From the NCBI GenBank assembly GCA_947062675.1, contig CAMSQM010000036.1, forward strand, positions 1 to 32,457: a stretch of 32,457 nt of DNA, in the 5' to 3' direction. This document shows, one piece after another, positions 8,295 through 16,472 of this stretch. The position numbers and the translations under genes are program-made. Source of the stretch: an uncultured Roseburia sp. (GTDB lineage: Bacteria; Bacillota; Clostridia; Lachnospirales; Lachnospiraceae). The stretch's first letter is position 1; each line of letters begins with the position of its first letter. Under the pieces are notes generated by a model. The model was not told the origin of the DNA, ran no database searches, and saw only the letters and a list, made by a program, of their open reading frames with translations.

Positions 8295-10682
8295 ATGAAG
8301 AGGAGAGAGAAAGGGGCCGGAAGACGCATTTTTGCGGGGATTCTTGCGGCTGCGCTTCTGACCGGAAGCGTCGGAGCGCAGAACATTTCCGCGGCTCAGC
8401 ACATCGGGGAAACCATTTATCAGGAGGAGACGGATCGTCAGGCATCTTCCGCGGCGAGGGGAGACGGACAGGCTGCGTGCGGGGAAGCGGCACAGATCAC
8501 AGAGTTTGCAAAGCTCACGGAAAAACAGGCTGCGATCGGTATCCCCAAAAAGGGTTCCCTGAAGGAGCTTCTGGCGAAGCTTCCGGAAACATTAAAGGTG
8601 TCCCTGAAGGGGCAGAAAGAGCCTGTTTTTATTCCGGTCACATGGGTCTGTGCGGGGGATTATGAGAACAGCACCTATTATTATTATCAGTTCAATCCGC
8701 AGTGGGATACGGACAGGTACCCGCTGGGGGAGGGGGCAAAGGTCCCCTATATCGGCGTCTTTGTGGGCAGGGATTTTTCTCTGCGCCTTGGCACGATGTC
8801 GGAGAACCGCGACACAATATACAGGTTTATGCGGGAAGAAATGGGCTTTAACATGGCCGCGGCCTGCGGCGTGGTGGCAAATGTGCAGAGTGAGTCTTCT
8901 TTCAATCCCACTGCGAGCATGATCGATACAAACGGGCTGATCAGTTTCGGACTCTGCCAGTGGAACGGGCCGCGCTATGAGGCGCTTCAGAAATACTGCA
9001 AAGAATACGGCTATGATTACAAAACGGTAAAAGGCCAGCTCCGCTACCTGAAATACGAGCTGGAGACATCGGAGGCCAGCGCGTGCAGAATGGTTAAAAA
9101 TGTGCCGGACACTGCGGCGGGCGCTTATCAGGCGGGATACAACTGGGCGCGTTATTTTGAGCGATGCTCGAGTGTGTATTATGAATCAAGGGCAAATCTG
9201 GCGAAAAATACTTACTGGCCGCTGTACAGCGGTAAGGAACCGGACGACGATGATGACGACGATGAGGAGGAGGATAGTAATACATCCAGAGAGTACAGTA
9301 TCCATTACTATCTCGACGGCGGGGAGAATCACGAGGATAATCCAAACAGTTATTCCAGCACGGACGACACGATCACACTGGAAAATCCCGTAAAAGCCGG
9401 CTATAAATTCGGGGGCTGGTATAAAAATAAAGCGATGACCAAAAAGGTCACTACAATTCCTGCCGGCAGTACGGGAAATATGAAACTATACGCAAAGTGG
9501 ATTCCGATTTCCTATACGATTCGTTTTGACGGCAATCAGGCGACGAGCGGAGCCATGGCGGAGATGAAGGACTGCGAGTACGATGAGAGTTACACACTCA
9601 GAGCCAATAAGTTCAAAAAGACAGGCTGTAAATTTGCCGGCTGGAATACAAAGGCGGACGGAAGAGGAAAGGCGTATGCCAATAAGGAGGACTTTGAGAA
9701 CCTCACGAAAAAGGACGGAAAAATTATTACTCTCTATGCCCAGTGGAAAAAGCAGACCTACACGATTACCTACAGGCTTAAGGGCGGAATCATGGAGGAC
9801 GATAATCCGGAGGAGTATAATGTAAGCACGCCGACCTTCACCCTGAACCCTCCGGTAAGGGCGGGGTACACCTTTGAGGGCTGGTACCGGGAGAGCAGCT
9901 ATAAAACAAAAGTGACGAAGATCGAAAAAGGTACTACGGGAAATCTGACGCTCTATGCAAAATGGCGGGTGAACCAGTACAAAATTGTGTACAATGGCAA
10001 CGGGGCCACAGGCGGGAGCATGCCGAATGCAACTGTCTGCAAATATGGAAAGAATTATACTCTTGCGGCGAACAAATTTGAGAAAAAGGGGTATATTTTT
10101 AACGGCTGGAATACGAAAGCGAATGGCAGCGGAAAAGAATATAAAAATAAAGCAAAAGTGAAAAATCTTTCCACAAAAAATAATAAGACAATCACGCTCT
10201 ATGCCCAGTGGAGCAAAAAGGAGTATACTATCGCTTACGAGCTGAACGGTGGCGTTATGGTTGAGGACAATCCGACATCCTACTACGATAACACAAAGAC
10301 ATTCACGCTCAAGGCGCCGGAGCGGGAAGGGTATACATTCCTTGGCTGGTATACGGACGAGGATTTCACGACCAAAATCACGAAAATACAGAAGGGCAGT
10401 AAGAAAAATTATACATTGTATGCAAGGTGGAGAGCAAACGAGTATGCTATACAGTTTGACGGGAACGGAGCGACCGGCGGAGCGATGCAGGCCATGGAGG
10501 GATGCCTCTACGACAGCACCTATACGCTTCCGGCAAACGGGTTTGTAAACAATGGCCGCACATTTGCCGGATGGAATACGGCGGCGGATGGAAGTGATGT
10601 TTTTTACGGTGACGGCGCAGTTGTGGAGAACCTGACTGCGGAGGACGGAGAGTCCGTGACCCTGTATGCACAGTGGCAGTAA
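8295..10682 (+). CDS. Secreted phage-tail-type lysozyme with six InlB B-repeats
   Basis: A 795-residue exported protein. After a signal peptide (MKRREKGAGRRIFAGILAAALL, cut around AQNISA) and a roughly 130-residue region of unknown type, residues about 169-310 match the phage tail lysozyme family (Phage_lysozyme2): IYRFMREEMGFNMAAACGVV, then QSESSFNP with a likely catalytic glutamate, FGLCQWNGPR and YNWARYFE. An Asp/Glu linker (PDDDDDDDEEED) leads into six Listeria-Bacteroides (InlB B-type) repeats, about 333-795, each with GGWY/AGWNT and LYAKW/LYAQW. Repeats 1, 3 and 5 resemble each other (EDNPxSY type), as do 2, 4 and 6 (DGNGATGGAM type). The enzyme probably degrades peptidoglycan while the repeats bind the surface or a partner. 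No LPXTG is seen. It lies between two GH25 genes and is likely co-expressed with the first. Confidence 0.88.
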   Translation: MKRREKGAGRRIFAGILAAALLTGSVGAQNISAAQHIGETIYQEETDRQASSAARGDGQAACGEAAQITEFAKLTEKQAAIGIPKKGSLKELLAKLPETLKVSLKGQKEPVFIPVTWVCAGDYENSTYYYYQFNPQWDTDRYPLGEGAKVPYIGVFVGRDFSLRLGTMSENRDTIYRFMREEMGFNMAAACGVVANVQSESSFNPTASMIDTNGLISFGLCQWNGPRYEALQKYCKEYGYDYKTVKGQLRYLKYELETSEASACRMVKNVPDTAAGAYQAGYNWARYFERCSSVYYESRANLAKNTYWPLYSGKEPDDDDDDDEEEDSNTSREYSIHYYLDGGENHEDNPNSYSSTDDTITLENPVKAGYKFGGWYKNKAMTKKVTTIPAGSTGNMKLYAKWIPISYTIRFDGNQATSGAMAEMKDCEYDESYTLRANKFKKTGCKFAGWNTKADGRGKAYANKEDFENLTKKDGKIITLYAQWKKQTYTITYRLKGGIMEDDNPEEYNVSTPTFTLNPPVRAGYTFEGWYRESSYKTKVTKIEKGTTGNLTLYAKWRVNQYKIVYNGNGATGGSMPNATVCKYGKNYTLAANKFEKKGYIFNGWNTKANGSGKEYKNKAKVKNLSTKNNKTITLYAQWSKKEYTIAYELNGGVMVEDNPTSYYDNTKTFTLKAPEREGYTFLGWYTDEDFTTKITKIQKGSKKNYTLYARWRANEYAIQFDGNGATGGAMQAMEGCLYDSTYTLPANGFVNNGRTFAGWNTAADGSDVFYGDGAVVENLTAEDGESVTLYAQWQ

Positions 10683-10733
10683 TTGTGAACCATCCATGGA
10701 AAGCTACATATAGTATAACAAAGGAACAGCGGG

Positions 10734-11801
10734 GTGAGCGGTCTGTGCCTGCGCGCGGAGTCGCTTATGCGCAGAGAGCAGCGCGGAAATGGAACAACTA
10801 TGGATGGTATCGATGTGAGTCAGTGGCAGGGTTACATTGATTTTGAGGCGGTGGCGCGGGCAGGAACAGAACTGGTGTATATCAAAGCCAGCGAGGGGAT
10901 TGATTTTGTGGATCCGTTTTTTCACCGGAACTATGCAAATGCCAGAAATGCCGGACTTCCCGTGGGATTTTACCATTATCTGACAGCGCGGAGCGCATCT
11001 GCCGCGAGGCAGGAGGCATATCACTTTGTCTCTGTGACAGAGGGGCTTATGGGCGAAGGCAGGATGGTGATGGACATTGAGGATCTCGACGGGCTGACGG
11101 AGGAGGAAGTGAATGTAATTGCATACGCATTTCTCACGGGCGTGGAGGAATTCAGCAATCAGTCCCCTGCCATCTATGCGGATGCCTATAATGCCGCGGT
11201 GGTTCTGGACGCCCGCCTGACGGCGTGGCCGCTCTGGATTGCCCAGTATGGCGTGGCAAAACCGGATATGGATAATCCGTGGGGGACATGGGCGGGATGG
11301 CAGTATACCGATAAGGGACGTGTGCCGGGAATTCAGGGGTATACTGACAGGGATATATTTGAGGAGCAGATGCTTGGCAGCCGGGTGCAGCCTGTGCGCA
11401 GACAGGGGGAACGCCCGCCCTATGAAGTGACGCAGGTGCCATATACAGTAAATCACCGGGATACGGTTCACAGAATCGCGCAGAAATATCATCTGAAGCC
11501 GGAGGAAATTACGGCGGCAAACGGGCTGGAAGACTCCGGGCAGATACAGCCGGGCCGTCAGCTGAAACTTCCCATCCGGGATGACAGGAAGCAGTCGGAT
11601 ACCTGGCAGATCTACCGGGGCAGAGCGGGGGATACGCTGTATTCGATAGCAGAGCGCTTTGAGACGACGGTGTCTGAGCTTGTGGAGCTCAACGGGATTG
11701 TCAGCCCCAGTCTGATCTATCCGGGCCAGCTGTTTAAAATCCAGCCGAAGATAAGAAAAGTCATGAGCGGCGCCGGTTCAGCAGTGATGAGGAACGAATG
11801 A
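10734..11801 (+). CDS. GH25 muramidase with two LysM domains, no signal peptide
   Basis: Up to 355 residues. The GH25 domain begins at GIDVSQWQG, followed by YIKASEG, the acidic pair in VMDIEDLDG, and WQYTDKGRVPGIQGYTD near the end of the catalytic part. Two C-terminal LysM modules follow: YTVNHRDTVHRIAQKYHL and IYRGRAGDTLYSIAERF, each ending in a PGxxxKL/KI motif, which should bind N-acetylglucosamine glycans. No signal peptide is seen from any plausible start: GTG 10734 (AAGGA at eight bases, used here), ATG 10767 (GGAG at six bases) or ATG 10800 just before GIDVS. Export is therefore unexplained; lysis, a holin or a non-classical route are options. It lies 52 bases after the InlB-repeat lysozyme, probably in one transcription unit, and is followed by a strong terminator. 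Confidence 0.88.
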   Translation: MSGLCLRAESLMRREQRGNGTTMDGIDVSQWQGYIDFEAVARAGTELVYIKASEGIDFVDPFFHRNYANARNAGLPVGFYHYLTARSASAARQEAYHFVSVTEGLMGEGRMVMDIEDLDGLTEEEVNVIAYAFLTGVEEFSNQSPAIYADAYNAAVVLDARLTAWPLWIAQYGVAKPDMDNPWGTWAGWQYTDKGRVPGIQGYTDRDIFEEQMLGSRVQPVRRQGERPPYEVTQVPYTVNHRDTVHRIAQKYHLKPEEITAANGLEDSGQIQPGRQLKLPIRDDRKQSDTWQIYRGRAGDTLYSIAERFETTVSELVELNGIVSPSLIYPGQLFKIQPKIRKVMSGAGSAVMRNE

Positions 11802-11846
11802 CTTACCGGCTGTCTGCCGGTGGTATCCGGGGGATAATGAGGGCGG

Positions 11847-11888
11847 AAGATCCCGTCTGATTTCTGACAGGAAATCAGACGGGATCTT
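11847..11888 (+). terminator. 18-bp terminator hairpin after the GH25-LysM gene
   Basis: AAGATCCCGTCTGATTTC (11847-11864) pairs perfectly with GAAATCAGACGGGATCTT (11871-11888) around a 6-base loop. The following T-run is short and interrupted. It ends the lytic gene run that begins at 3803. Confidence 0.75.
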
Positions 11889-11899
11889 TGCTTAATATA

Positions 11900-11928
11900 T
11901 GGAAAGTTTGTGAAGCGCATGATATAAT
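11900..11928 (+). promoter_or_regulatory. Promoter of the alpha/beta hydrolase gene
   Basis: TGGAAA (11900-11905) and TATAAT (11923-11928) are spaced by 17 bases, upstream of the GGGAGG site that serves the TTG start at 11990. Confidence 0.6.
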
Positions 11929-11989
11929 ACAAAAATATTTTGTCCTGTTTGCGGTTGATTCAGGAATAGAAGGTATAAGGGAGGTTCTT

Positions 11990-13072
11990 TTGAAAAAAAT
12001 ACTTTTCTGGAGTTTTGCTGTTTTTTTCATAATGAGACTTTGTGCGCCGGTTTTAGTCCGTGCGGAAGCCGGCGGCAGTGAGAGCATCATCGTAGCCACG
12101 GGTGAAGATGTCCCGTCAGACGATCACCTGCCGGAAGAATACCGGTTTCCCTCAGAATACAGAGAGAATGCCATACAGTTCCGGACGCAGGACGGTGTTT
12201 TGCTGTGCGGCTATGTGATCGGAGAGGGAAACAGGGGGGTTATGCTCGGCCATGCAAATGGCTGGAACGTCAGCAGCTGGCTGCCTTTTGGCGAGCGGCT
12301 TCTGGATGCCGGGTATACGGTTATCCTTTGGAGCTTCCGCGACAATCTGCCGTCCGAATCCGCGCCTGAACGCCGCTGGGATCTGGACGTGCTGGCCGCC
12401 GCGCAGGTGCTCAGGGAGAGAGGTGTCACAGAGATCATGGCCATCGGCGCATCCGACGGTGGAAATGCCACGGCTGTCGCCGCCCCGCATATTCCGGAAC
12501 TTGTCGGGCTGGGGATACTGTCTTCTCCCGCCCGTTCAATCGGGGATGGTCCGGCGGCACTCTCGCAGATCGCTGTCCCGGCCTTTTTTGCCGTGTCGGA
12601 CAACGATCCCGGAGGAAAATTTCTCCCGGAGGTGCAGGCGCTTTATGATGCCTGCGCGTCTGAGCAAAAGGAACTCCATATCCTGACAAGCTATGAGCAT
12701 GGTTCGGATCTGCTGTCAGAGAAAGACTGGTATTCCGCCGGGGCATACGGTGGTTCTAACGAAGAACAAAAGCAGGAGCGCAGACAGCTGGCGGAAGATC
12801 TGCTGGACTTCGTGAAAGATGCCTTTGGAGAAGACACCTTTGAAGAAGGCGCCAGCGAAACGGACGAAAGCGGTGCAGGTCTCCTTTCGTCCGCGCCGGC
12901 GACGGAAAATAGCGGGACGGGCACATCCACGCAGCAGCCGGCTGCGGAAGCAGATAACCTGCCGGCAGATACTGACAAACACAATCCGGTACCTGTCCGG
13001 ATCGTCGCAGGGCTTGTGTTATTTGGCGTTGCAGCCGGCATTTTTCTGTATGGCTGTCGCAGGAAGAACTAG
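11990..13072 (+). CDS. Membrane-tethered extracellular alpha/beta hydrolase
   Basis: A 360-residue predicted serine hydrolase. The start is a TTG with GGGAGG at five bases; the longer frame from 11888 would begin inside the promoter. A signal peptide (KKILFWSFAVFFIMRL, cut after LVRA) is followed by an alpha/beta hydrolase fold. This shows MLGHANGWN (oxyanion side), nucleophile Ser155 in GASDGG, the acid in SDNDPGG (about 204-206) and His237 in SYEHGSD. After it come a Ser/Thr/Glu-rich linker and a C-terminal helix (RIVAGLVLFGVAAGIFLYG) ending in CRRKN. This topology places the catalytic domain outside, held by the tail helix. Substrate unknown: a wall or lipid ester, or an antibiotic, are possible. 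It lies downstream of the muramidases but has its own promoter. Confidence 0.8.
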   Translation: MKKILFWSFAVFFIMRLCAPVLVRAEAGGSESIIVATGEDVPSDDHLPEEYRFPSEYRENAIQFRTQDGVLLCGYVIGEGNRGVMLGHANGWNVSSWLPFGERLLDAGYTVILWSFRDNLPSESAPERRWDLDVLAAAQVLRERGVTEIMAIGASDGGNATAVAAPHIPELVGLGILSSPARSIGDGPAALSQIAVPAFFAVSDNDPGGKFLPEVQALYDACASEQKELHILTSYEHGSDLLSEKDWYSAGAYGGSNEEQKQERRQLAEDLLDFVKDAFGEDTFEEGASETDESGAGLLSSAPATENSGTGTSTQQPAAEADNLPADTDKHNPVPVRIVAGLVLFGVAAGIFLYGCRRKN

Positions 13073-13075
13073 TAT

Positions 13076-15049
13076 TTAATAATCTTCGACGGAAATTGTC
13101 AGATCTTTCTGCCAGCCTTTGCTCATCTTATGACGTGCTTTCCGGTTTTCCACGGTGTCAAACAGAATCGAAAAGTCATAGTCCTCCGGATAGAGTTCTT
13201 CTGCTTTTACTTTGAGCTTCAGGCGTTTCCGGTTAATTCTGTATTTCTCCTTCTGAATCTGTACAAGCACGATGCCCCGGTCGTCTTCCGGTCTGACAAC
13301 AATACCGATCTTTTTGTCCGGATAGACGACGACGCTGTCTCCCCTCTGAAAAGAATAACGGGCGCGCGTACTTTTTGCGGGCTTTTCCAGTTTTTCAATG
13401 CGGGGAGCCCGTTTTGCGGTGAAGTTATTGATTTCCGCGGGATCCGCATCGCTGTATGCCTGTGTGCCAGGGGCGTTCCCTGCCCGGTTCATTGCCAGCC
13501 CGAGTTCCCGGGCCAGCTGTGGCGTGATGGATCCGTAGGCTGCAAGAGCTGCGTTTTCCAGCATTTTGCGCGGAAGGCCGAGTCTTTTTGCGATATAGAG
13601 GGCACAGCTTTCCCCTGTTTTTCCGGTTTCCAGGCGATAGAGCGGTTTTAAGCTTTCACGGTCAAATGCCATACGGGCGTTTACAAGTCCGGGGCAGCGC
13701 GCCGTGTATTCTCCGGCTTCGGGATAATGAGTCGTCGCCAGGAAGAGACAGCCACAGCTGCGCAGCTGTTCAAGGATGGCGATTGCGATTCCCATACCTT
13801 CCGCGGGATCCGTGCCTGAACCCGGCTCATCGAGAACAACGAGGCTTTCCGCAGTTGCATTTTCGAGAATCGAGAGCACATTGCGGATGTGTGCGGAAAA
13901 TGTGGAGAGATTATCCGCAATATCCTGTCCGTCCCCGATATCGCAGTATACACGGTTCCGCATTGGAATGCTGGCGGACTCACAGGGAACGTGCAGTCCG
14001 GCGCCCGCCATGAGGCAGAACAGGGCGGCTGTCCGGATGGCGACCGTCTTTCCGCCGGTGTTGGGGCCCGTGATGATCATTCCGCGTGTGCCGTCCGTGA
14101 GTGTGAGGTCAAGCGGCACGCAGGTATCCGGCGGGAGCATCGGATGTCTCGCGCCGGACAGACAGAGATCATTTTCTGTGTTTATCGCGGGCTCCACAGC
14201 CTGCAGATCAATACTCAGCTTACCTTTCGCAAATGCAAAATCAAGTCTGCCAAGGATCCGGATATTTTCTTTCAGCGCCTTTTCTTCCAGGGCGATGTGG
14301 TCGGAGAGCAGGTATAAAATACGGTGAACCTCAGACTCCTCCTCAACCCGGAGTATTTCCAGATCTTCGCGGATTCCGGCGACGGAAGACGGCTCGATAA
14401 AGAGGGTTGCCCCTGTGGAAGAGGTATCCACAACATTTCCGGGGAGTTTTCCCCTGCAGTCTTTCCGCACCGGAAGGCAGATTCTTCCGTTTCTTGTCAC
14501 GACATAAGCGTCGGTCAGGAATGATTTATACGACCGGAGGAGGCGTTCTGTGCGATCCCGGATTTCCTGCGTTTTCAGTTCCAGATCCCGCCGGATATCC
14601 CGCAGGGCACCGGAAGCATAATCATCCACTTTTCCGCCGCGGATAGCTGCTGAGATTTCATCCGCCAGTTCCCCGCAGGCTGTCAGATTGTCACAGTGAA
14701 ATGCAAGGCTGATCTGCTTTGCCTTTCCCTTTTCCAGATAGGATTTCATGCGGTTTACAGCCGCGAGAAAGCTTCCCACCGCCTCGGCTTCTTCCGCGGA
14801 GAGCATTTCGCCGCGAACTGCCCGGTCGATGATGTCCTCCAGATTTTCCATAAGCGGGACAGGGGGAGTCCCCAGTTCTTCCAGGCACAGGCGCGCCTGG
14901 GTGGTTTCCCGCAGGCTGCGCCGCAGTTCGGATTCTTTGCGGTATGGCGCCAGTTCCGCGGCGGCGCGCTTTCCGGATGCTGTGTTTGCGCAGTCCGCGA
15001 GACGTTTCCGTATATCTTCAAAGCCGGTGAGTTCAAATGTATGTTTCAT
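13076..15049 (-). CDS. MutS2-like ATPase lacking the Smr domain
   Basis: A 657-residue protein of the MutS2 family, DNA- or ribosome-associated ATPases. Seen: an N-terminal helical core typical of MutS2 (GFEDIRKRLADCANTASGKR), Walker A GPNTGGKT (about 326-333), Walker B LVVLDEPGSGTD (about 403-414), the ATTHYPE switch (about 440), then a coiled region and a small beta-rich end (RGDSVVVYPDKKIGIV, about 570 on). Canonical MutS2 is about 780 residues and ends in a roughly 80-residue Smr nuclease domain; here the protein stops at ISVEDY with no such domain. ATG 15049 was chosen for its AAAGGA site at eight bases; the longer frame to 15148 runs through a terminator. It is the only gene on this transcript and has a long leader with switch-like pairings. 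Confidence 0.85.
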   Translation of the reverse strand: MKHTFELTGFEDIRKRLADCANTASGKRAAAELAPYRKESELRRSLRETTQARLCLEELGTPPVPLMENLEDIIDRAVRGEMLSAEEAEAVGSFLAAVNRMKSYLEKGKAKQISLAFHCDNLTACGELADEISAAIRGGKVDDYASGALRDIRRDLELKTQEIRDRTERLLRSYKSFLTDAYVVTRNGRICLPVRKDCRGKLPGNVVDTSSTGATLFIEPSSVAGIREDLEILRVEEESEVHRILYLLSDHIALEEKALKENIRILGRLDFAFAKGKLSIDLQAVEPAINTENDLCLSGARHPMLPPDTCVPLDLTLTDGTRGMIITGPNTGGKTVAIRTAALFCLMAGAGLHVPCESASIPMRNRVYCDIGDGQDIADNLSTFSAHIRNVLSILENATAESLVVLDEPGSGTDPAEGMGIAIAILEQLRSCGCLFLATTHYPEAGEYTARCPGLVNARMAFDRESLKPLYRLETGKTGESCALYIAKRLGLPRKMLENAALAAYGSITPQLARELGLAMNRAGNAPGTQAYSDADPAEINNFTAKRAPRIEKLEKPAKSTRARYSFQRGDSVVVYPDKKIGIVVRPEDDRGIVLVQIQKEKYRINRKRLKLKVKAEELYPEDYDFSILFDTVENRKARHKMSKGWQKDLTISVEDY

Positions 15050-15306
15050 GATATCGTTCCTTTCTGTAATGGTGTTTTGCGTAAACGATTCCGGGAAGAA
15101 AAAAAGACCTGTGGCATCCTCCATGGGCGCACAGGTCTGAAACGGCATTCTGATTACATCGCCGCATGTGTGGCGGCTTTCCGGTATCGTTCATGGATGA
15201 TGGCACAAAAATAACAGACGTCTGCACGCCGGTTATCCCTGTCTTTTCAGTTCATTTTCTTCCACGGAACGATACAATTAACATACATTTTCCTGCCTTT
15301 ATATTT
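15050..15306 (-). promoter_or_regulatory. Structured 5' leader of the mutS2-like gene, candidate switch
   Basis: About 255 nt of leader between the predicted transcript start (near 15306) and the ATG at 15049. On the minus strand, segment A, GTATCGTTCC (15275 to 15266), can pair with B, GAACGATAC (15192 to 15184; 9 bp, extended inward by GTGGA/TCCAT). A can alternatively pair with C, GGAACGATAT (15060 to 15051; 10 bp with one G-U), which contains the GGA of the ribosome site. Between B and C lies a terminator. The loop enclosed by A:B holds GGCGTGCAGACGTCTG (15230 to 15215), which can pair with CAGACCTGTGCGCC, the 5' half of the terminator (14 bp, 2-nt bulge, two G-U). This layout fits transcriptional or translational attenuation. 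I do not recognise the RNA family. This is a reading by eye, without energy calculation. Confidence 0.5.
15098..15138 (-). terminator. Leader terminator in front of the mutS2-like gene
   Basis: On the minus strand AGACCTGTG (from 15138) pairs with CACAGGTCT (to 15105) around a 16-base loop and runs into seven Ts. It lies about 50 bases upstream of the start codon, within the leader, so it can act as an attenuator. Confidence 0.75.
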
Positions 15307-15312
15307 TCTACT

Positions 15313-15341
15313 ATTCTAGCCCTGACGGGAGGCGCTGTCAA
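15313..15341 (-). promoter_or_regulatory. Promoter of the mutS2-like gene
   Basis: Minus-strand TTGACA (15336-15341), 17 bases, TAGAAT (15313-15318). It is divergent from the cysK promoter, with 37 bases between the two -35 boxes; a regulator bound there could affect both genes. Confidence 0.7.
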
Positions 15342-15378
15342 GGGGATTTTGAAATTCCGGAGTGGAAGTAAAAAACAG

Positions 15379-15407
15379 TTGACAAAGAAGAAGTGCCGGA
15401 ATATAAT
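15379..15407 (+). promoter_or_regulatory. Promoter of cysK
   Basis: Perfect TTGACA (15379-15384) and TATAAT (15402-15407) with 17-base spacing: a consensus housekeeping promoter. The leader to the ATG at 15459 is only about 45 bases, with no room for a T-box or S-box switch. Confidence 0.85.
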
Positions 15408-15458
15408 GCAGTTTATATAAAACCTGGTAAATTAATATGAATATAGGAGATTGTGAAG

Positions 15459-16388
15459 ATGGCCAATATTTACAGAGGAATTGTGGATCTGATTGGAAAT
15501 ACCCCGCTGGTAGAGGTGGTTAATCTTAAGCGGGAGCTGGGGCTGAGAGCAACGATTCTCGCAAAGCTGGAGTATTTTAACCCGGGTGGCAGCGTGAAGG
15601 ACAGGATTGCGAAGGCAATGATCGAGGACGCGGAGGAAAAGGGGCTTTTAAAGGAAGGCTCCGTGATTATCGAGCCGACGTCCGGGAATACCGGAATCGG
15701 GCTTGCGGCTCTCGCGGCGTCGAAGGGATACCGTATGATCCTCACGATGCCGGAGACCATGAGCGCCGAGAGGAGGAATATTTTAAAGGCATACGGGGCG
15801 CAGCTGGTTCTGACGGAGGGGGCAAAGGGAATGAAAGGGGCTATCGCGAAGGCGGAGGAGCTGGCGCAGGAGATTCCGGACAGTTTTATTCCCGGACAGT
15901 TTGCGAACCCGGCGAATCCGGCGGCGCACAGGGCGACGACAGGTCCGGAGATCTGGGAGGATACGGACGGGGCCGTGGATTTCTTTGTCGCCGGGGTCGG
16001 GACCGGCGGAACCCTGACCGGAGTCGGAGAGTATCTGAAATCGAGGAATCCGGAAGTCAGGGTTGTGGCTGTGGAGCCTGCCGCGTCGCCGGTGCTCTCA
16101 AAAGGGGAGAGCGGGGCGCATAAGATCCAGGGAATTGGCGCGGGTTTTGTGCCGGAGGTATTGAACACAGGTATTTATGATGAGATTATCCGGGTGGAAA
16201 ACGAGGAGGCATTTGAATACGGAAAGCTTCTCGCAAAGCAGGAAGGGGTTTTAACCGGAATTTCCTCGGGGGCGGCTCTCTCGGCGGCTGTCCGGATTGC
16301 AAGGCGTCCGGAAAATGAGGGAAAGACGATTGTTGTGCTGCTTCCGGACCACGGCGACAGATATTATTCCACACCGCTTTTTGCGTAG
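15459..16388 (+). CDS. cysK: Cysteine synthase A (O-acetylserine sulfhydrylase)
   Basis: A 309-residue PLP-dependent enzyme that makes cysteine from O-acetylserine and sulfide in the cytoplasm. Seen: IGNTPLVEV near the start, PLP-binding Lys47 in NPGGSVKDR, the substrate loop TSGNTG (74-79), the phosphate-binding GTGGT (181-185) and GISSGAA (267-273). Length matches the family. ATG 15459 was chosen because AGGAGA lies eight bases upstream; the GTG at 15453 would be too close. It is monocistronic with a consensus promoter. No serine acetyltransferase gene is in the window. Confidence 0.95.
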   Translation: MANIYRGIVDLIGNTPLVEVVNLKRELGLRATILAKLEYFNPGGSVKDRIAKAMIEDAEEKGLLKEGSVIIEPTSGNTGIGLAALAASKGYRMILTMPETMSAERRNILKAYGAQLVLTEGAKGMKGAIAKAEELAQEIPDSFIPGQFANPANPAAHRATTGPEIWEDTDGAVDFFVAGVGTGGTLTGVGEYLKSRNPEVRVVAVEPAASPVLSKGESGAHKIQGIGAGFVPEVLNTGIYDEIIRVENEEAFEYGKLLAKQEGVLTGISSGAALSAAVRIARRPENEGKTIVVLLPDHGDRYYSTPLFA

Positions 16389-16472
16389 CAGGCGCAGGCG
16401 GCCGGGAAACACTTGTGGCAGGAAAATTTAAGAAATATTTTAGGAGGGCTTTAGCGGGGATTAAAAAAGATC

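Noticed and set aside
9486-10697. Long minus-strand open frame (about 400 codons) opposite the InlB-repeat region
   Set aside because: It lies opposite a repeat region with strong domain evidence on the plus strand; its protein shows no domain and its openness follows from repeated codons.
3803-11801. Prophage remnant hypothesis for the lysozyme genes
   Set aside because: There are no capsid, tail, holin, integrase or repressor genes nearby, and two of the three enzymes have export signals and long host-type repeat modules.
11888-11989. Longer frame upstream of the alpha/beta hydrolase
   Set aside because: It would begin at the promoter (TATAAT at 11923-11928) and before the GGGAGG site; the TTG at 11990 gives a clean signal peptide.
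15050-15306. T-box, FMN, SAM, TPP or purine riboswitch in the mutS2-like leader
   Set aside because: None of the conserved core sequences I know for these classes is visible; it is therefore listed as an unassigned leader.
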